Assembly: GCA_020633055.1 (NCBI GenBank)
Contig: JACKEJ010000004.1
Location: 1-64,000 of the forward strand
Origin: Sandaracinaceae bacterium
GTDB taxonomy: Bacteria; Myxococcota_A; Polyangia; Polyangiales; Houyiibacteriaceae
Direction of reading: 5' to 3'
Length of the DNA stretch: 64,000 nt
Below the pieces are notes generated by a model. It made no database searches and was not told the DNA's origin. It saw only the letters and a list, made by a program, of their open reading frames with translations. Numbering within the stretch: position 1 is the stretch's first letter; every line of letters starts with the position of its first letter. Both the position numbers and the translations under genes were made by a program. Positions 42,443-51,013 of this stretch are shown piece by piece.

Positions 42443-43054
42443 TCAAGCGGCGGGGAGGTGCGCCTCGAAGACCTCCACGGCGTGGGCCACCAGCGCCTTC
42501 TGACGCGCGCGGTGGTCGCGCGGGACCACGCCCAGCAGCGCCCGCTCGTGGTGCAGGCCGCGCACCATGCCCAAGAACAGCTCCGCGTCGAGCGCGGGCT
42601 CGCGGGCGCCGAGCGCGGCCAGCTCCCGCGTGACCACGTCGCGCGCGGCGTCCGTGAAGCACGTGGCGAAGCGCGCCCCGAGGCCCCGGTCTTGGTCCGC
42701 GAACGCGATGCGCTGGAGCGCGAGCGACGCGGGCTCCAGCAAGCCGCCCAGGTAGTTGTGCGCCAGGCGCTCGAGGCGCGCGCGCCGCGTGTCGGTCGTG
42801 TCCAGCCCCTCCAGCAGCAGCGGCCCCACACGCTGCCCCACGTGCTCGAGCGCGGCGGCCAGCAGCCCGGACTTGTCGCCGAAGTGCCGGTAGAGCGTCT
42901 CCTTCGACGCCTGCGCGGAGCGCGCGACGGAGGACATGCTGAAGCCCTCGAGGCCGTCGCGCAGCAGCACGCCGAGCGTGTGGGTGAGCAGGTGGTCGCG
43001 CAGGTCTTCGCGGGGCGGGCGCCCACGTGGGCGGGTGGGGTCTTGACGGGCCAT
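42443..43054 (-). CDS. TetR-family regulator, 203 aa
   Basis: N-terminal HTH: LLTHTLGVLLRDGLEGFSMS, then SVARSAQASKETLYRHFGDK. Arg-rich N-terminal arm (RPRGRPPRED). C-terminal TetR_C-like domain with LRRI...FADQ-type helix (LALQRIAFADQDRGLGARF). Starts at ATG 43054. It is divergent from the fatty-acid-hydroxylase gene at 43155, and a near-perfect palindrome sits eight bases upstream of its start, so it likely controls both. Confidence 0.92.
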   Translation of the reverse strand: MARQDPTRPRGRPPREDLRDHLLTHTLGVLLRDGLEGFSMSSVARSAQASKETLYRHFGDKSGLLAAALEHVGQRVGPLLLEGLDTTDTRRARLERLAHNYLGGLLEPASLALQRIAFADQDRGLGARFATCFTDAARDVVTRELAALGAREPALDAELFLGMVRGLHHERALLGVVPRDHRARQKALVAHAVEVFEAHLPAA

Positions 43055-43061
43055 CGGATTA

Positions 43062-43076
43062 ACCGTACCGTACGGT
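43062..43076. promoter_or_regulatory. Palindrome ACCGTAC-C-GTACGGT, probable TetR operator
   Basis: Perfect 7-bp arms around one base, in the divergent TetR/hydroxylase intergenic region. A repressor bound here would cover the TetR start and the promoter side of the hydroxylase gene. Confidence 0.75.
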
Positions 43077-43154
43077 TCGGTTCGCTACAAGCGCGAACTG
43101 CACGGCACCACGCGCACCGCGAACACCCACGCATCGAAGGAGCTCAGCACACCC

Positions 43155-43943
43155 ATGTTCGACGACCCGACGCTCACCCAGCCCCTGTGGGACGCGCTGC
43201 TGCACACGCTCGGCCCGCGCTTCCTCAGCTCCCCCGCCTTCATCCTCTCGGCGGTCATCGCTGGCGTGTACGTGCCCGGCGTCGTGTTCTCGTTCGTGGA
43301 CGTGTTCGTCTCGAAGCGCCTCACGCTGCGCGAGGCCCTCGCCGTGCACAACCGCGCGATGAAGGTCTACGCCCCCACGTATGTGGTCGTCATGGTCGCG
43401 CTCGCGCTGGTCGACCTCCCCGCCGCGCTCCAGCTCACCCTCCCCGCCCGCACACCGACGCTGGCGGAGCTGCTGCGCGACCTGCTGCTCTACTTCCTCA
43501 TCGGCGACGTCGCGTCCTACGCGTGGCATCGCATCGAGCACGCGCACGGCGTCTACGCGCGCAAGGTGCACTACGTGCACCACACCGACCGCCCTCCGCT
43601 CAGCATCTGGACGGCCATGGTGGTGCACCCGGTCGAGGGCGTGACGGTGTTCGCGTGCTTCCACCTCTACGGCCTGCTCGCGCCCATCCACCCGCTCACC
43701 TTCGCCATCGCGGCGTTCTCGATGACGGCCGTCACCATGGTCACGCACTGCGGCTACCGCCTCCCGGGCTACGACCTCTTCTTCGCGACGTCGCGCGGAC
43801 ACGACCTGCACCACTCGCAGCGCGAGCCCGTGAACGTGTCGGTGGTACTCACGCTGTGCGACCGCCTGTGCGGGACATACCGGCGCCCCCCTACCCCGCT
43901 CGGGGTGTCGGGGATCCCCGACAGTGGCGTCGGAGCGGGCTGA
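43155..43943 (+). CDS. Sterol desaturase/fatty acid hydroxylase superfamily membrane protein, 262 aa
   Basis: Integral-membrane di-iron oxygenase. Histidine boxes are WHRIEH, HYVHH, and later HCGYR plus HDLHHSQ, the standard eight-His pattern of this superfamily. About four membrane helices are visible (ILSAVIAGVYVPGVVFSFVD; VYAPTYVVVMVALALVDLPA; GVTVFACFHLYGLLAPI). ATG 43155. The divergent TetR gene and the palindrome between them suggest induction by a lipid or hydrophobic compound. Substrate unknown (sterol, fatty acid or alkyl lipid). Confidence 0.9.
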   Translation: MFDDPTLTQPLWDALLHTLGPRFLSSPAFILSAVIAGVYVPGVVFSFVDVFVSKRLTLREALAVHNRAMKVYAPTYVVVMVALALVDLPAALQLTLPARTPTLAELLRDLLLYFLIGDVASYAWHRIEHAHGVYARKVHYVHHTDRPPLSIWTAMVVHPVEGVTVFACFHLYGLLAPIHPLTFAIAAFSMTAVTMVTHCGYRLPGYDLFFATSRGHDLHHSQREPVNVSVVLTLCDRLCGTYRRPPTPLGVSGIPDSGVGAG

Positions 43944-44048
43944 CACGCCGCGTCCACGCGCGACGAACACGGCGGGCGATCCGCGTTATCGCTCGCGTTT
44001 TCGAGGCTCTGGGCTCCTGGGCACGGAGCTTGCTGTCGAACCCCGTGA

Positions 44049-44594
44049 ATGCGTACCCCCACCCATCGCGTCATGGCGCTCCTCGCCCTGGTGCCCCTGT
44101 CCCTGCTGACCGCCGGCTGCGGTGAGCACCCTGAAGAGGCCCTGCTCGGCTGCTGGGCCGAGACCCGGTGGACCTACGAGCGCGCGGACGAGCTGCTGCG
44201 CGAGACGCAGCCCGAAGGCGCTCCCCGCTGGAACGACGGAATCCGCTCGCGCGAGTACCCAGAGGCCCGCTGGCCACGCCACGAGGCCGAGCTGTGGTGG
44301 TTCCACTCACGCGGCGAGCTGGCCATCGCGGGGATGGATGGCACGCTCGCGGGCGCACGGTGGCGCCTGAAGGGTCGCGGCCACGTGCTGACGATCCGCA
44401 GCGGTGAAGATGGCCACGAGCACTTCGAGGCGTACGACATCAAGGAGCTACGCGACGACCTGCTGGTGCTGAACGTCGACGTCGGCATGGAAGTGCGCGG
44501 CATCGCGCGGCTGGAGTTCGAGCGCACGGACTGTGTCGGCGCACTCCGCGAGGGCCGCATCAAGGAGCTGCGGGCGACCGGGGGTGCCTCGTGA
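44049..44594 (+). CDS. Putative lipoprotein, 181 aa
   Basis: ATG 44049 gives MRTPTHRVMALLALVPLSLL followed by TAGC, a clear lipoprotein signal with Cys 24. The mature domain (LLGCWAETRWTYERADELLR ... AGARWRLKGRGHVLTIRSG) looks like a small beta sandwich or lipocalin-like fold of the kind seen in many myxobacterial lipoproteins. No family name. Its TGA overlaps the GTG of the YoaK-like gene, so the two are co-translated. Confidence 0.75.
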   Translation: MRTPTHRVMALLALVPLSLLTAGCGEHPEEALLGCWAETRWTYERADELLRETQPEGAPRWNDGIRSREYPEARWPRHEAELWWFHSRGELAIAGMDGTLAGARWRLKGRGHVLTIRSGEDGHEHFEAYDIKELRDDLLVLNVDVGMEVRGIARLEFERTDCVGALREGRIKELRATGGAS

Positions 44595-45370
44595 TCGCGC
44601 TGAGTCGTCCGCATCGGCGCACGCCACGCCACGACCTCTGGCTCGGTGGTCTCACGGCCGGGGTGGCCGGGCTCGTCAATGTCTGCTGCGTCATCGCGTT
44701 CTTCGCGTTCGCCTCCAACGTCACGGGCCACGTGGCTGTCTTCGTCGAGGAGCTCGTCAAGGGGCACTGGCACCAGGTGGGCATCGTCGGCGTGTGGTTC
44801 GGCATGTTCGTGTTGGGCGCGTTCCATGCGCACTCGAGCGTCAGCCTGTTGGAGCGTCGCGCACCGCTCGTGGGCCGCGCCATCCCGCTGTTGACGGTCA
44901 CGTTCCTGCTGGCGTCCGTCGGCTACTACGGCGATGCGCACTACGCCGAGACGCTGTCGGAGACCGAGAGACTGGTGGCCATCCTGCTGTTCTCGATGGG
45001 CACCCTCAACAGCCTCGTGGCCACGGTGTCGGGTGGAGCCGTGAAGACCACGCACCTGACTGGGCTGTCCACGGACCTCGGCATGGAGCTCTCGATGCTG
45101 GTGCAAGGGCAGCTCCGCGGGAACCGAGCGCTGCAACACAAGCTGGTCCTGCACCTGCTCATCCTCGGGTCGTACGTGGTGGGCGGCGCCGCAGGTGGGG
45201 TCGTGTTCCTGCAGACGGGCTTTGCGGCCTTCTACCTGGGCAGCGTGGGGCTCATCCTCATCCTCGTGCACGACCTGAGCGTAGCCTACAGCGAGCGCGC
45301 CGGGCTCGGCGAGACCGAGAGCAGCGCCACACCCGACACCGGCTCGCGCGCCCAAAGCTCACACGGGTAA
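44591..45370 (+). CDS. YoaK-family (DUF1275) membrane protein, 259 aa
   Basis: Six hydrophobic segments and the DUF1275 signatures: GLTAGVAGLVNVCCVIAFFA then FASNVTGHVAVFVEEL, and LNSLVATVSGGAVKTTHLTG. The SNVTGH and KTTHLTG repeats are family hallmarks. Start at GTG 44591 by the GTGA overlap with the preceding lipoprotein. Members are proposed inner-membrane transporters, but the substrate is not established. The C-terminal 20 residues are an unrelated Ser/Thr-rich tail. Confidence 0.9.
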   Translation: MIALSRPHRRTPRHDLWLGGLTAGVAGLVNVCCVIAFFAFASNVTGHVAVFVEELVKGHWHQVGIVGVWFGMFVLGAFHAHSSVSLLERRAPLVGRAIPLLTVTFLLASVGYYGDAHYAETLSETERLVAILLFSMGTLNSLVATVSGGAVKTTHLTGLSTDLGMELSMLVQGQLRGNRALQHKLVLHLLILGSYVVGGAAGGVVFLQTGFAAFYLGSVGLILILVHDLSVAYSERAGLGETESSATPDTGSRAQSSHG

Positions 45371-45446
45371 CCCCCCCCGTGGGTCCGTGTGCGGCGGAAG
45401 CCCGGCGCCACCCGAGGGCGGCGCACGCGCGGAAAATGTGTCCTGA

Positions 45447-46895
45447 TCACCCGCGGAAGGCCGCTACGTCCACGTCGTAGCGGCGGAGCAGCTCGTAGAA
45501 ATCCGTGCGGTTGCGGCCAGCGATGCGCGCCGCCGCCGTGACGTTTCCGTCCGCGCGACGAAGGGCCTCCTCGAGGTAGGCGCGGTCGAAGGCCTCACGG
45601 GCCTCACGCAGAGGCGGGAGCTCCTCGTCCGGCGCGAGCCCACGCAGAGCGTGCCCGACGAGCGCGCTCGGAGCGGCCTCCTCCACGCCAGGCGTGGCGT
45701 GATCACGACGCGGTAGAACCGCGAGCACGTGCGCCGCGCGCAGCACACCGTCCGCCGCGAACAGCGCCGCCCCCTCCACCACGTTCGCCAACTCGCGCAC
45801 GTTGCCCGGCCAGTCGTGTTGTTTCAGGACCTGCAGGGCATCGCGTCCCAGGTGCGCCCCCTCGAGCCCGTGCCGCGCTGCCGCGCGCGTGAGGAACACC
45901 TCCGCCAACAGGGGGATGTCCTCCGCACGCTCACGCAGCGGAGGCATGGACAGGGGCACGACGTGCAAGCGGTAGAAGAGGTCTTCACGGAAGCGCCCAG
46001 CCTGCATGTCGGTTCGTAGGTCGCGGTTGGTCGCCGCCACGATGCGCACGTCGGCCCCCACCGGTTCGGTTCCGCCCACGGGCTGGTAGACACGCTCTTG
46101 CAGCACGCGCAGGAGCTTGATCTGCACCGGCAACGGGGCGTCCCCGATCTCGTCCAAGAACAACGTACCTCCAGCCGCGGCCGCGAACAGACCCGGCTTG
46201 TCCTTGACCGCCCCCGTGAACGCGCCTCGCTTGTGCCCGAACAGCTCACTCTCGAGCAGCTCCGATGGCAGCGCACCGCAGTTGATGGCGACGAACGGCC
46301 CCGAGGCGCGCGGCGAGAGCGCATGGATGGAGCGCGCGGCCAGCTCCTTGCCCGTGCCCGACTCCCCGAGGATGAGCACGCTCGCGTCAGCGCCGGCGAC
46401 CCGCGGGAGGAGGTCGCGCACCGCGCTGATGGCCGCGCTGGTGCCCAGCAGGCGATCCGCTTCGGTCGGGTCACCCACCACCCGGCGCAGCCCCGCCACC
46501 TCGCGACGCAGACGTACCCGCTCGACCGCCTGGCGCAGCTTCTGGACGAGCTCGCGGTCGTCGAAGGGCTTGGTGAGGAAGCCGTAGGCGCCGCGCTCCA
46601 TCGCCAGAACGGCCGTGTCGATGGTGCCGTGCGCCGTCAGGATGATGACCGGCAGGTCCAGCGAACGCTTCTGGACCTCGTCCAGCAGGTCGAGGCCGTT
46701 CTCATTCTCGAGGCGCAGGTCGAGCAGCACGGCGTCCACCACCTCGCGCTCCAGGATCTCGAGCCCGCCGCGGCAGGTCTGCTCCGAGCTCACGCGGAAG
46801 CCGTGGTGTTCGAGACGTAGCGCGATGAGCTCACACAGGTCTTCCTCGTCGTCGATGACCGCTACGTGGGGTCGATAGTGCGTCGGCTCGTTCAT
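45447..46895 (-). CDS. Sigma-54-dependent response regulator (NtrC family, GlrR-like), 482 aa
   Basis: Receiver domain with phospho-acceptor D59 (AVLLDLRLENENG) and the acidic pair D15-D16. The AAA+ domain follows, with Walker A GESGTGKE, the sigma-54 contact loop GAFTGA (HKRGAFTGAVKDK), Walker B LFLDEIGDA and arginine finger FREDLFYRL. It ends with a Fis-type HTH (NVTAAARIAGRNRTDFYELL). All elements for sigma-54 activation are intact. The C-terminus and its partner kinase resemble GlrKR. The kinase gene ends 11 nt before this start, so one operon. Targets are not visible in the window. Confidence 0.94.
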   Translation of the reverse strand: MNEPTHYRPHVAVIDDEEDLCELIALRLEHHGFRVSSEQTCRGGLEILEREVVDAVLLDLRLENENGLDLLDEVQKRSLDLPVIILTAHGTIDTAVLAMERGAYGFLTKPFDDRELVQKLRQAVERVRLRREVAGLRRVVGDPTEADRLLGTSAAISAVRDLLPRVAGADASVLILGESGTGKELAARSIHALSPRASGPFVAINCGALPSELLESELFGHKRGAFTGAVKDKPGLFAAAAGGTLFLDEIGDAPLPVQIKLLRVLQERVYQPVGGTEPVGADVRIVAATNRDLRTDMQAGRFREDLFYRLHVVPLSMPPLRERAEDIPLLAEVFLTRAAARHGLEGAHLGRDALQVLKQHDWPGNVRELANVVEGAALFAADGVLRAAHVLAVLPRRDHATPGVEEAAPSALVGHALRGLAPDEELPPLREAREAFDRAYLEEALRRADGNVTAAARIAGRNRTDFYELLRRYDVDVAAFRG

Positions 46896-46906
46896 GTCCG
46901 TCGACC

Positions 46907-48499
46907 CTAGCTCGTCGCTGGCGAGAAACCGAGCAGACCATGGGGAGGGTTTGGCTCGGGGGGTGTCCCTTCATCCAAGGGAAGCCACAGGGCAAAGCAG
47001 GCACCCACCTGACGCTCGGACGCCCCCTCGTCCCCCGCCTCGGTGAGCGTGAGTGTGCCACCGTGCGCCTGCACGACCTCGCGGGCGAGCGCGAGCCCGA
47101 TACCCACCCCGATGGCCTTCCCGGAGGATGGCACCTCGTGAGTGACGAAGACGTCGAAGATGGTGGCCCGGATGGCTGGCGGCACACCGGGCCCCTCGTC
47201 GGCGACCGTCACGCACAGTCCGTCGCGGCCCTCGTGCCCGGCGGCACGGACCACTCGCACGTCCACGCGCTGGCCACGACGGGACACCGACACCGCGTTC
47301 CGCACCAGGTTCGCCACGGCGCGCTCCATCAGGACGGGGTCGAGGCGGCAGCGGTCACTGTCCGCCGCGACGGTCAGCTCGATGTGGACTCCGCGCGCCG
47401 TCGCCTCGGCGCCCTCGTCGGCCACGGCGCTCTGCACCACCGCGATGAGCGAACCCCCGTTGGCCAGCCTCAAGGGGCTCCCCGCGCGCAGACGCGACAG
47501 GTCCAGCAGCGTGGTCACCATGCGGATCTCGCGCTCGCACGCCGTGCGCGCGATCTGCACCACCCGCACCTGCCGCGGCTCGAGCTCGCCCACCGCGCCG
47601 TCCGAGAGCAGCGCGAGGGCCTCGCGGATCTTGGACAGCGGCGTGCGCAGCTCGTGCGAGACCGACGCGAGGAAACCCTGCTTCAGCATCTCCAGCTGCT
47701 GGAGCTGCGCCCGCATCCGTTCGAGCTCATCGGCGAGGGCCACGAGCTCGGGCGGCCCCTCCACGCTGACCGGGCTCCCGAAGTCGCCACGGCCGACGCG
47801 CCGCGCCATGCCGGACAACGTCGCGAGGGGGCGCTTGAAGTCCCTCGCCAGATGCGCAGCCAGCAGCATGGCGAGCGCGAACGAGAGCGCCGCCAGCGGG
47901 ATGCCGATCCAGATGGCCGTCACCGCGTCCTGTCGGGCCTGCTCGTCCTTCTGACCCATCGCCGTGTGCAGCTCGGCCAACCGCAGCACCCACACGTCCG
48001 TCATCTGCTCGTCCAACGCCCAGCGTCGGCGCTGGATGGAGCGCGTCACGAACGCCTGGCATGCATCCCCCGCGATCATCTCGTCGGCGATGGCGAGATA
48101 CCCCCGTGCCACCTCGCGCATGGTCTGGCTGACGGCCGCCGCCTCGCTCAGCCGCGCCTCGAGCGTATCCGCGCTGCGACTGATGCGTGGCTCCACCTGC
48201 GAGGCGCCCTCGCCCTGGGCACACGCGGACTCTGCGCGGCGCAGCTGCACGTCCAGCTCCCAAGCCGCGCGGTGGACCGTGCCCTCGTCCCGGAGCGTCA
48301 GCAGCTCGGTCGTGCTGAGCGTGGTGAGGACGGTGCGGATGCGCACGACGGCGACCAGCACCAGGCTGAACGCGAGCGTGACGACGAGCACGGGAGCGGC
48401 GTGCGAGAGGAGGAGGCGGGTGAGCAGGCGCATGGTCTTGGTCGATCGCGAAGTGCGGCCATGCACGTCGCGTTCCGAGTCGCTGGGTCCTGTCGCCAT
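46907..48499 (-). CDS. Membrane sensor histidine kinase (GlrK-like), 530 aa
   Basis: Two membrane helices (about 30-52 and 196-216) flank a periplasmic domain of about 140 residues. HAMP follows (RDFKRPLATLSGMARRVGRG), then HisKA with H282 (ASVSHELRTPLSKIREALAL) and HATPase_c (VANLVRNAVSVSRRGQRVDV; DEGPGVPPAIRATIFD; GIGLALAREVVQAHGG). Complete kinase. The start may be ATG 48499 or the in-frame ATG at 48433 (MRLLTRLLLSHAAP), which would begin right at the first helix. Cognate regulator is the next gene. Confidence 0.94.
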   Translation of the reverse strand: MATGPSDSERDVHGRTSRSTKTMRLLTRLLLSHAAPVLVVTLAFSLVLVAVVRIRTVLTTLSTTELLTLRDEGTVHRAAWELDVQLRRAESACAQGEGASQVEPRISRSADTLEARLSEAAAVSQTMREVARGYLAIADEMIAGDACQAFVTRSIQRRRWALDEQMTDVWVLRLAELHTAMGQKDEQARQDAVTAIWIGIPLAALSFALAMLLAAHLARDFKRPLATLSGMARRVGRGDFGSPVSVEGPPELVALADELERMRAQLQQLEMLKQGFLASVSHELRTPLSKIREALALLSDGAVGELEPRQVRVVQIARTACEREIRMVTTLLDLSRLRAGSPLRLANGGSLIAVVQSAVADEGAEATARGVHIELTVAADSDRCRLDPVLMERAVANLVRNAVSVSRRGQRVDVRVVRAAGHEGRDGLCVTVADEGPGVPPAIRATIFDVFVTHEVPSSGKAIGVGIGLALAREVVQAHGGTLTLTEAGDEGASERQVGACFALWLPLDEGTPPEPNPPHGLLGFSPATS

Positions 48500-48684
48500 G
48501 CGCCCAGGGTAGCGTCTCCAAAGAGCGACGGGTGTCCGTCAGGCTGCGCTGACGTCGGAGCACGCCGACGGACCGCGTCGTCGAGCGTCGGGGCCGACCG
48601 ACACCAGTTGCCACAGGCGCGATGAATCGTCGGAGAATGCCGGCGTCGGCGCTGCTGGCACGGCCCGTGAAACGCCGCTCGTGC

Positions 48685-49077
48685 ATGTCGGACGAGACAG
48701 GGTCGATCGGTGAGGCTCCACCCGGGGAGGCCTCACGCGACGAGGTTCCACCCGGGGAGGCGCTCAGCGCGTACGTCGAGGCCCTCGCCGGGACCGATGA
48801 CGCGGTGGCCACCACGCAGCAGTTCCTGGTGAGGTGCGCCTGCGCCACGCTACTGCTGGTTGCTGGCGCGGCGCTGCTGCACCGCAACAGCGCGAGTGGC
48901 GACGTGTGGACGGGACTGGGTGCGTGGGCGCTGGTCGTCCTCAGCGTCGGCGTGTTCGTCCACGCGCGCGTGACCGGGCTGCGCCAGCTGACCGCCAGCT
49001 ACGCCGCAGCCGGGCTCCCTCTCGCCGTGGCGCAGCGGTGCGCGGCGCGCACGCTCGTGGGCGCACTGCCGAAGTAG
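48685..49077 (+). CDS. Small membrane protein, 130 aa
   Basis: Starts MSDETGSIGEAPPGEASRDE; a longer form from 48622 is possible. The N-terminal cytosolic part has an imperfect 30-bp (10-residue) direct repeat around EAPPGEASRD and EVPPGEALSA. Two hydrophobic segments follow (RCACATLLLVAGAALLHR; LGAWALVVLSVGVFVHARVT). No known family. It sits between the kinase gene (opposite strand) and the cytochrome gene. Confidence 0.5.
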   Translation: MSDETGSIGEAPPGEASRDEVPPGEALSAYVEALAGTDDAVATTQQFLVRCACATLLLVAGAALLHRNSASGDVWTGLGAWALVVLSVGVFVHARVTGLRQLTASYAAAGLPLAVAQRCAARTLVGALPK

Positions 49078-49099
49078 CGCACTCGCGCGGGAGCCCTCG

Positions 49100-51013
49100 T
49101 CAGAGCGCCATCAGGAAGCGCACCACCGCGCGCTGCTGGGCGTCCGTCAGCGCGTGCCACTTCTCCATCACGTTGCGCGCCTCCGAGCGAAACGCGCTGT
49201 CTCGCGAGCACACGTCACGCGCGTCTGGCACGGGGGGGCAGACGTCGTAGTCAGGGACGCCGTTCAGGTCGAAGTCGGGCGGCTGCGGGAGATCATGCAG
49301 CTCGATGGCCGCCTGGAATGCTTGCTCCAGCGTGACGATGGGCACCCGCCGGTCCACGAGCGCGATGCCCGCTTCGTCGGCGGTGCGGCTCCCATAGTAG
49401 AAGAACGCGGGCTCGTCGGGGTTGAGGAACACGCGCCCGTCGTGCAGGAAGGGTGGCCCGATGCGGCCGATCCCCATCATGGGCGCCGTGCGCCACTCGG
49501 GACCTTGGGCGAGACCCTGTCCGGGGAGCGCGAAGTCCGCGAGGTTGCGGTCGATGCCCTCGAACGCGGGCGTCCACGCGGCGAGCTCGTCGGCGCCGAG
49601 GTCTGCGGGCACACGCCCCATGTCATGGATGAGCAGATCCGAGAAGACTGGTGCCCAGCGATGGCTCAGCTCGTCGGCACCGATGCTCGCAGGCGAGGCC
49701 CCGGTGCGCTGCACGGGCGTGTGGCAGCTGACGCAGCCGAGCCCGCGGTCGGCGGCGATGCCGTGCTCCGCGTCCTCGCTCAGCCCAGCCGGGGCCATGC
49801 CGGGTGTCATGCGGGTACGGAACGCGTCCAGGTCCAGCCCGAACAGCCGCGCGCCCTCGCGCACTTCCAGGGCGCGCGGGTCACTGTCGGGAGAGGCCAG
49901 CAGCGCGGGGTCGAAGTCGGGCACGCCGATCAGCCGGATCATGGCGCGCAGGGCGAGGATCCGCGGGACCGTCAGCTCGGGGTCGGGCGACGTATCGCAG
50001 CGCAACCCGACGTTGACCGGGTTGGACGGCTCCTGCGGGCTGAGCGGGCTGGTCATGCCGAGCTCCCCCTGTGAGCCACCCACCATGAACTGCACCAGGG
50101 TCGGGCCTGCCGCGCGTAGCCCGAAGCGTGAGAGGCGGGTGACGGTGTCGCCCCCTTGAATGGCATTGCTGGCTCGGTTCTGGTTGATGCGGCCCGTGAT
50201 GCAGTCGCCGCGGCAGTCGGGACCCGGCGGGGGGGCGAGCGAGGACGCGAAGGTGTCCGCGTCCTCGGCATCCTGTAGCGCGCGGATGTCCTCCTCGTAG
50301 ATCGCCTCGATCACGCCGCGACCCAGGTAGGGCGGGCCCGCGCGCTCGGCCACGGCGCGCACGCGATTCGGAGACGCCAGGAAGGGGTCCGCCGACTCGG
50401 GCAGGATGCCGTCGATCTGACACTCGCCCGTGGCCTGGACGTGACGCACGGGCCCGCCGAACGCCTGCAGCCCGAAGAACTCGCCCGTGGCCGTGTCGAA
50501 GTCGCCAAAGAGCGTGAACGCAGCCGTGGGCGGCGGGTTGGAGACGGACACCGCGTCGTGGTCCGTGACCCCCGTGCGGCCCGCACGCGACGCGGGCGTG
50601 CTCACCGTCGTGACACCCGTCGAGTCGCCCAGCGCGTCGGCCAGGTCGTCCGAGTTCTGATGGCAGCCCAGGCAGCGAGCCTGGTTGAAGACGGGCCCGA
50701 GTCCGTCGCGGGGCGTCTGCTCGGTGTTGAAGAACGAGAGCGGGCTGCCGCGGTCATCCATGTCGAACAGCGCGCGCCCCTCGCGTCCCAGCGTCGAGAA
50801 CGTGAGCGCGTCGGCCGTGTTGGCGCTGCCGAAGACGTCGCGCGGGATGCGCTCGAGGGGCTGCAGGCGACTGGGATCCGAGGGCCCCGCGATGCCCGAG
50901 AGGTCGCGGACCGAAGCGCTCTCGAGGGTGTCGGTCACGGGAGCGTTCCAGCACCCGAGGGCGCCGAGCGCGAGGCAGAGAGCTGCTGCGCGGGAGGGAT
51001 GGGGGTGCCGCAT
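49100..51013 (-). CDS. Di-haem oxidoreductase (DHOR/COG3488) lipoprotein, 637 aa
   Basis: A lipoprotein signal ends at C21 (CLALGALGC). Two c-type haem sites are seen: C114-x-x-C117-H118 (ARCLGCHQNS) and C427-x-x-C430-H431 (LGCVSCHTPV). Conserved DHOR blocks include FNTEQTPRDGLGPVFN, RFGLRAAGPTLVQF and GPPFLHDGRVFLN. It likely transfers electrons to or from an unknown substrate at the outer membrane or in the periplasm. Its start codon shares a base with the porin stop (TGATG), so porin and cytochrome form one translational unit, porin first. Confidence 0.93.
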   Translation of the reverse strand: MRHPHPSRAAALCLALGALGCWNAPVTDTLESASVRDLSGIAGPSDPSRLQPLERIPRDVFGSANTADALTFSTLGREGRALFDMDDRGSPLSFFNTEQTPRDGLGPVFNQARCLGCHQNSDDLADALGDSTGVTTVSTPASRAGRTGVTDHDAVSVSNPPPTAAFTLFGDFDTATGEFFGLQAFGGPVRHVQATGECQIDGILPESADPFLASPNRVRAVAERAGPPYLGRGVIEAIYEEDIRALQDAEDADTFASSLAPPPGPDCRGDCITGRINQNRASNAIQGGDTVTRLSRFGLRAAGPTLVQFMVGGSQGELGMTSPLSPQEPSNPVNVGLRCDTSPDPELTVPRILALRAMIRLIGVPDFDPALLASPDSDPRALEVREGARLFGLDLDAFRTRMTPGMAPAGLSEDAEHGIAADRGLGCVSCHTPVQRTGASPASIGADELSHRWAPVFSDLLIHDMGRVPADLGADELAAWTPAFEGIDRNLADFALPGQGLAQGPEWRTAPMMGIGRIGPPFLHDGRVFLNPDEPAFFYYGSRTADEAGIALVDRRVPIVTLEQAFQAAIELHDLPQPPDFDLNGVPDYDVCPPVPDARDVCSRDSAFRSEARNVMEKWHALTDAQQRAVVRFLMAL

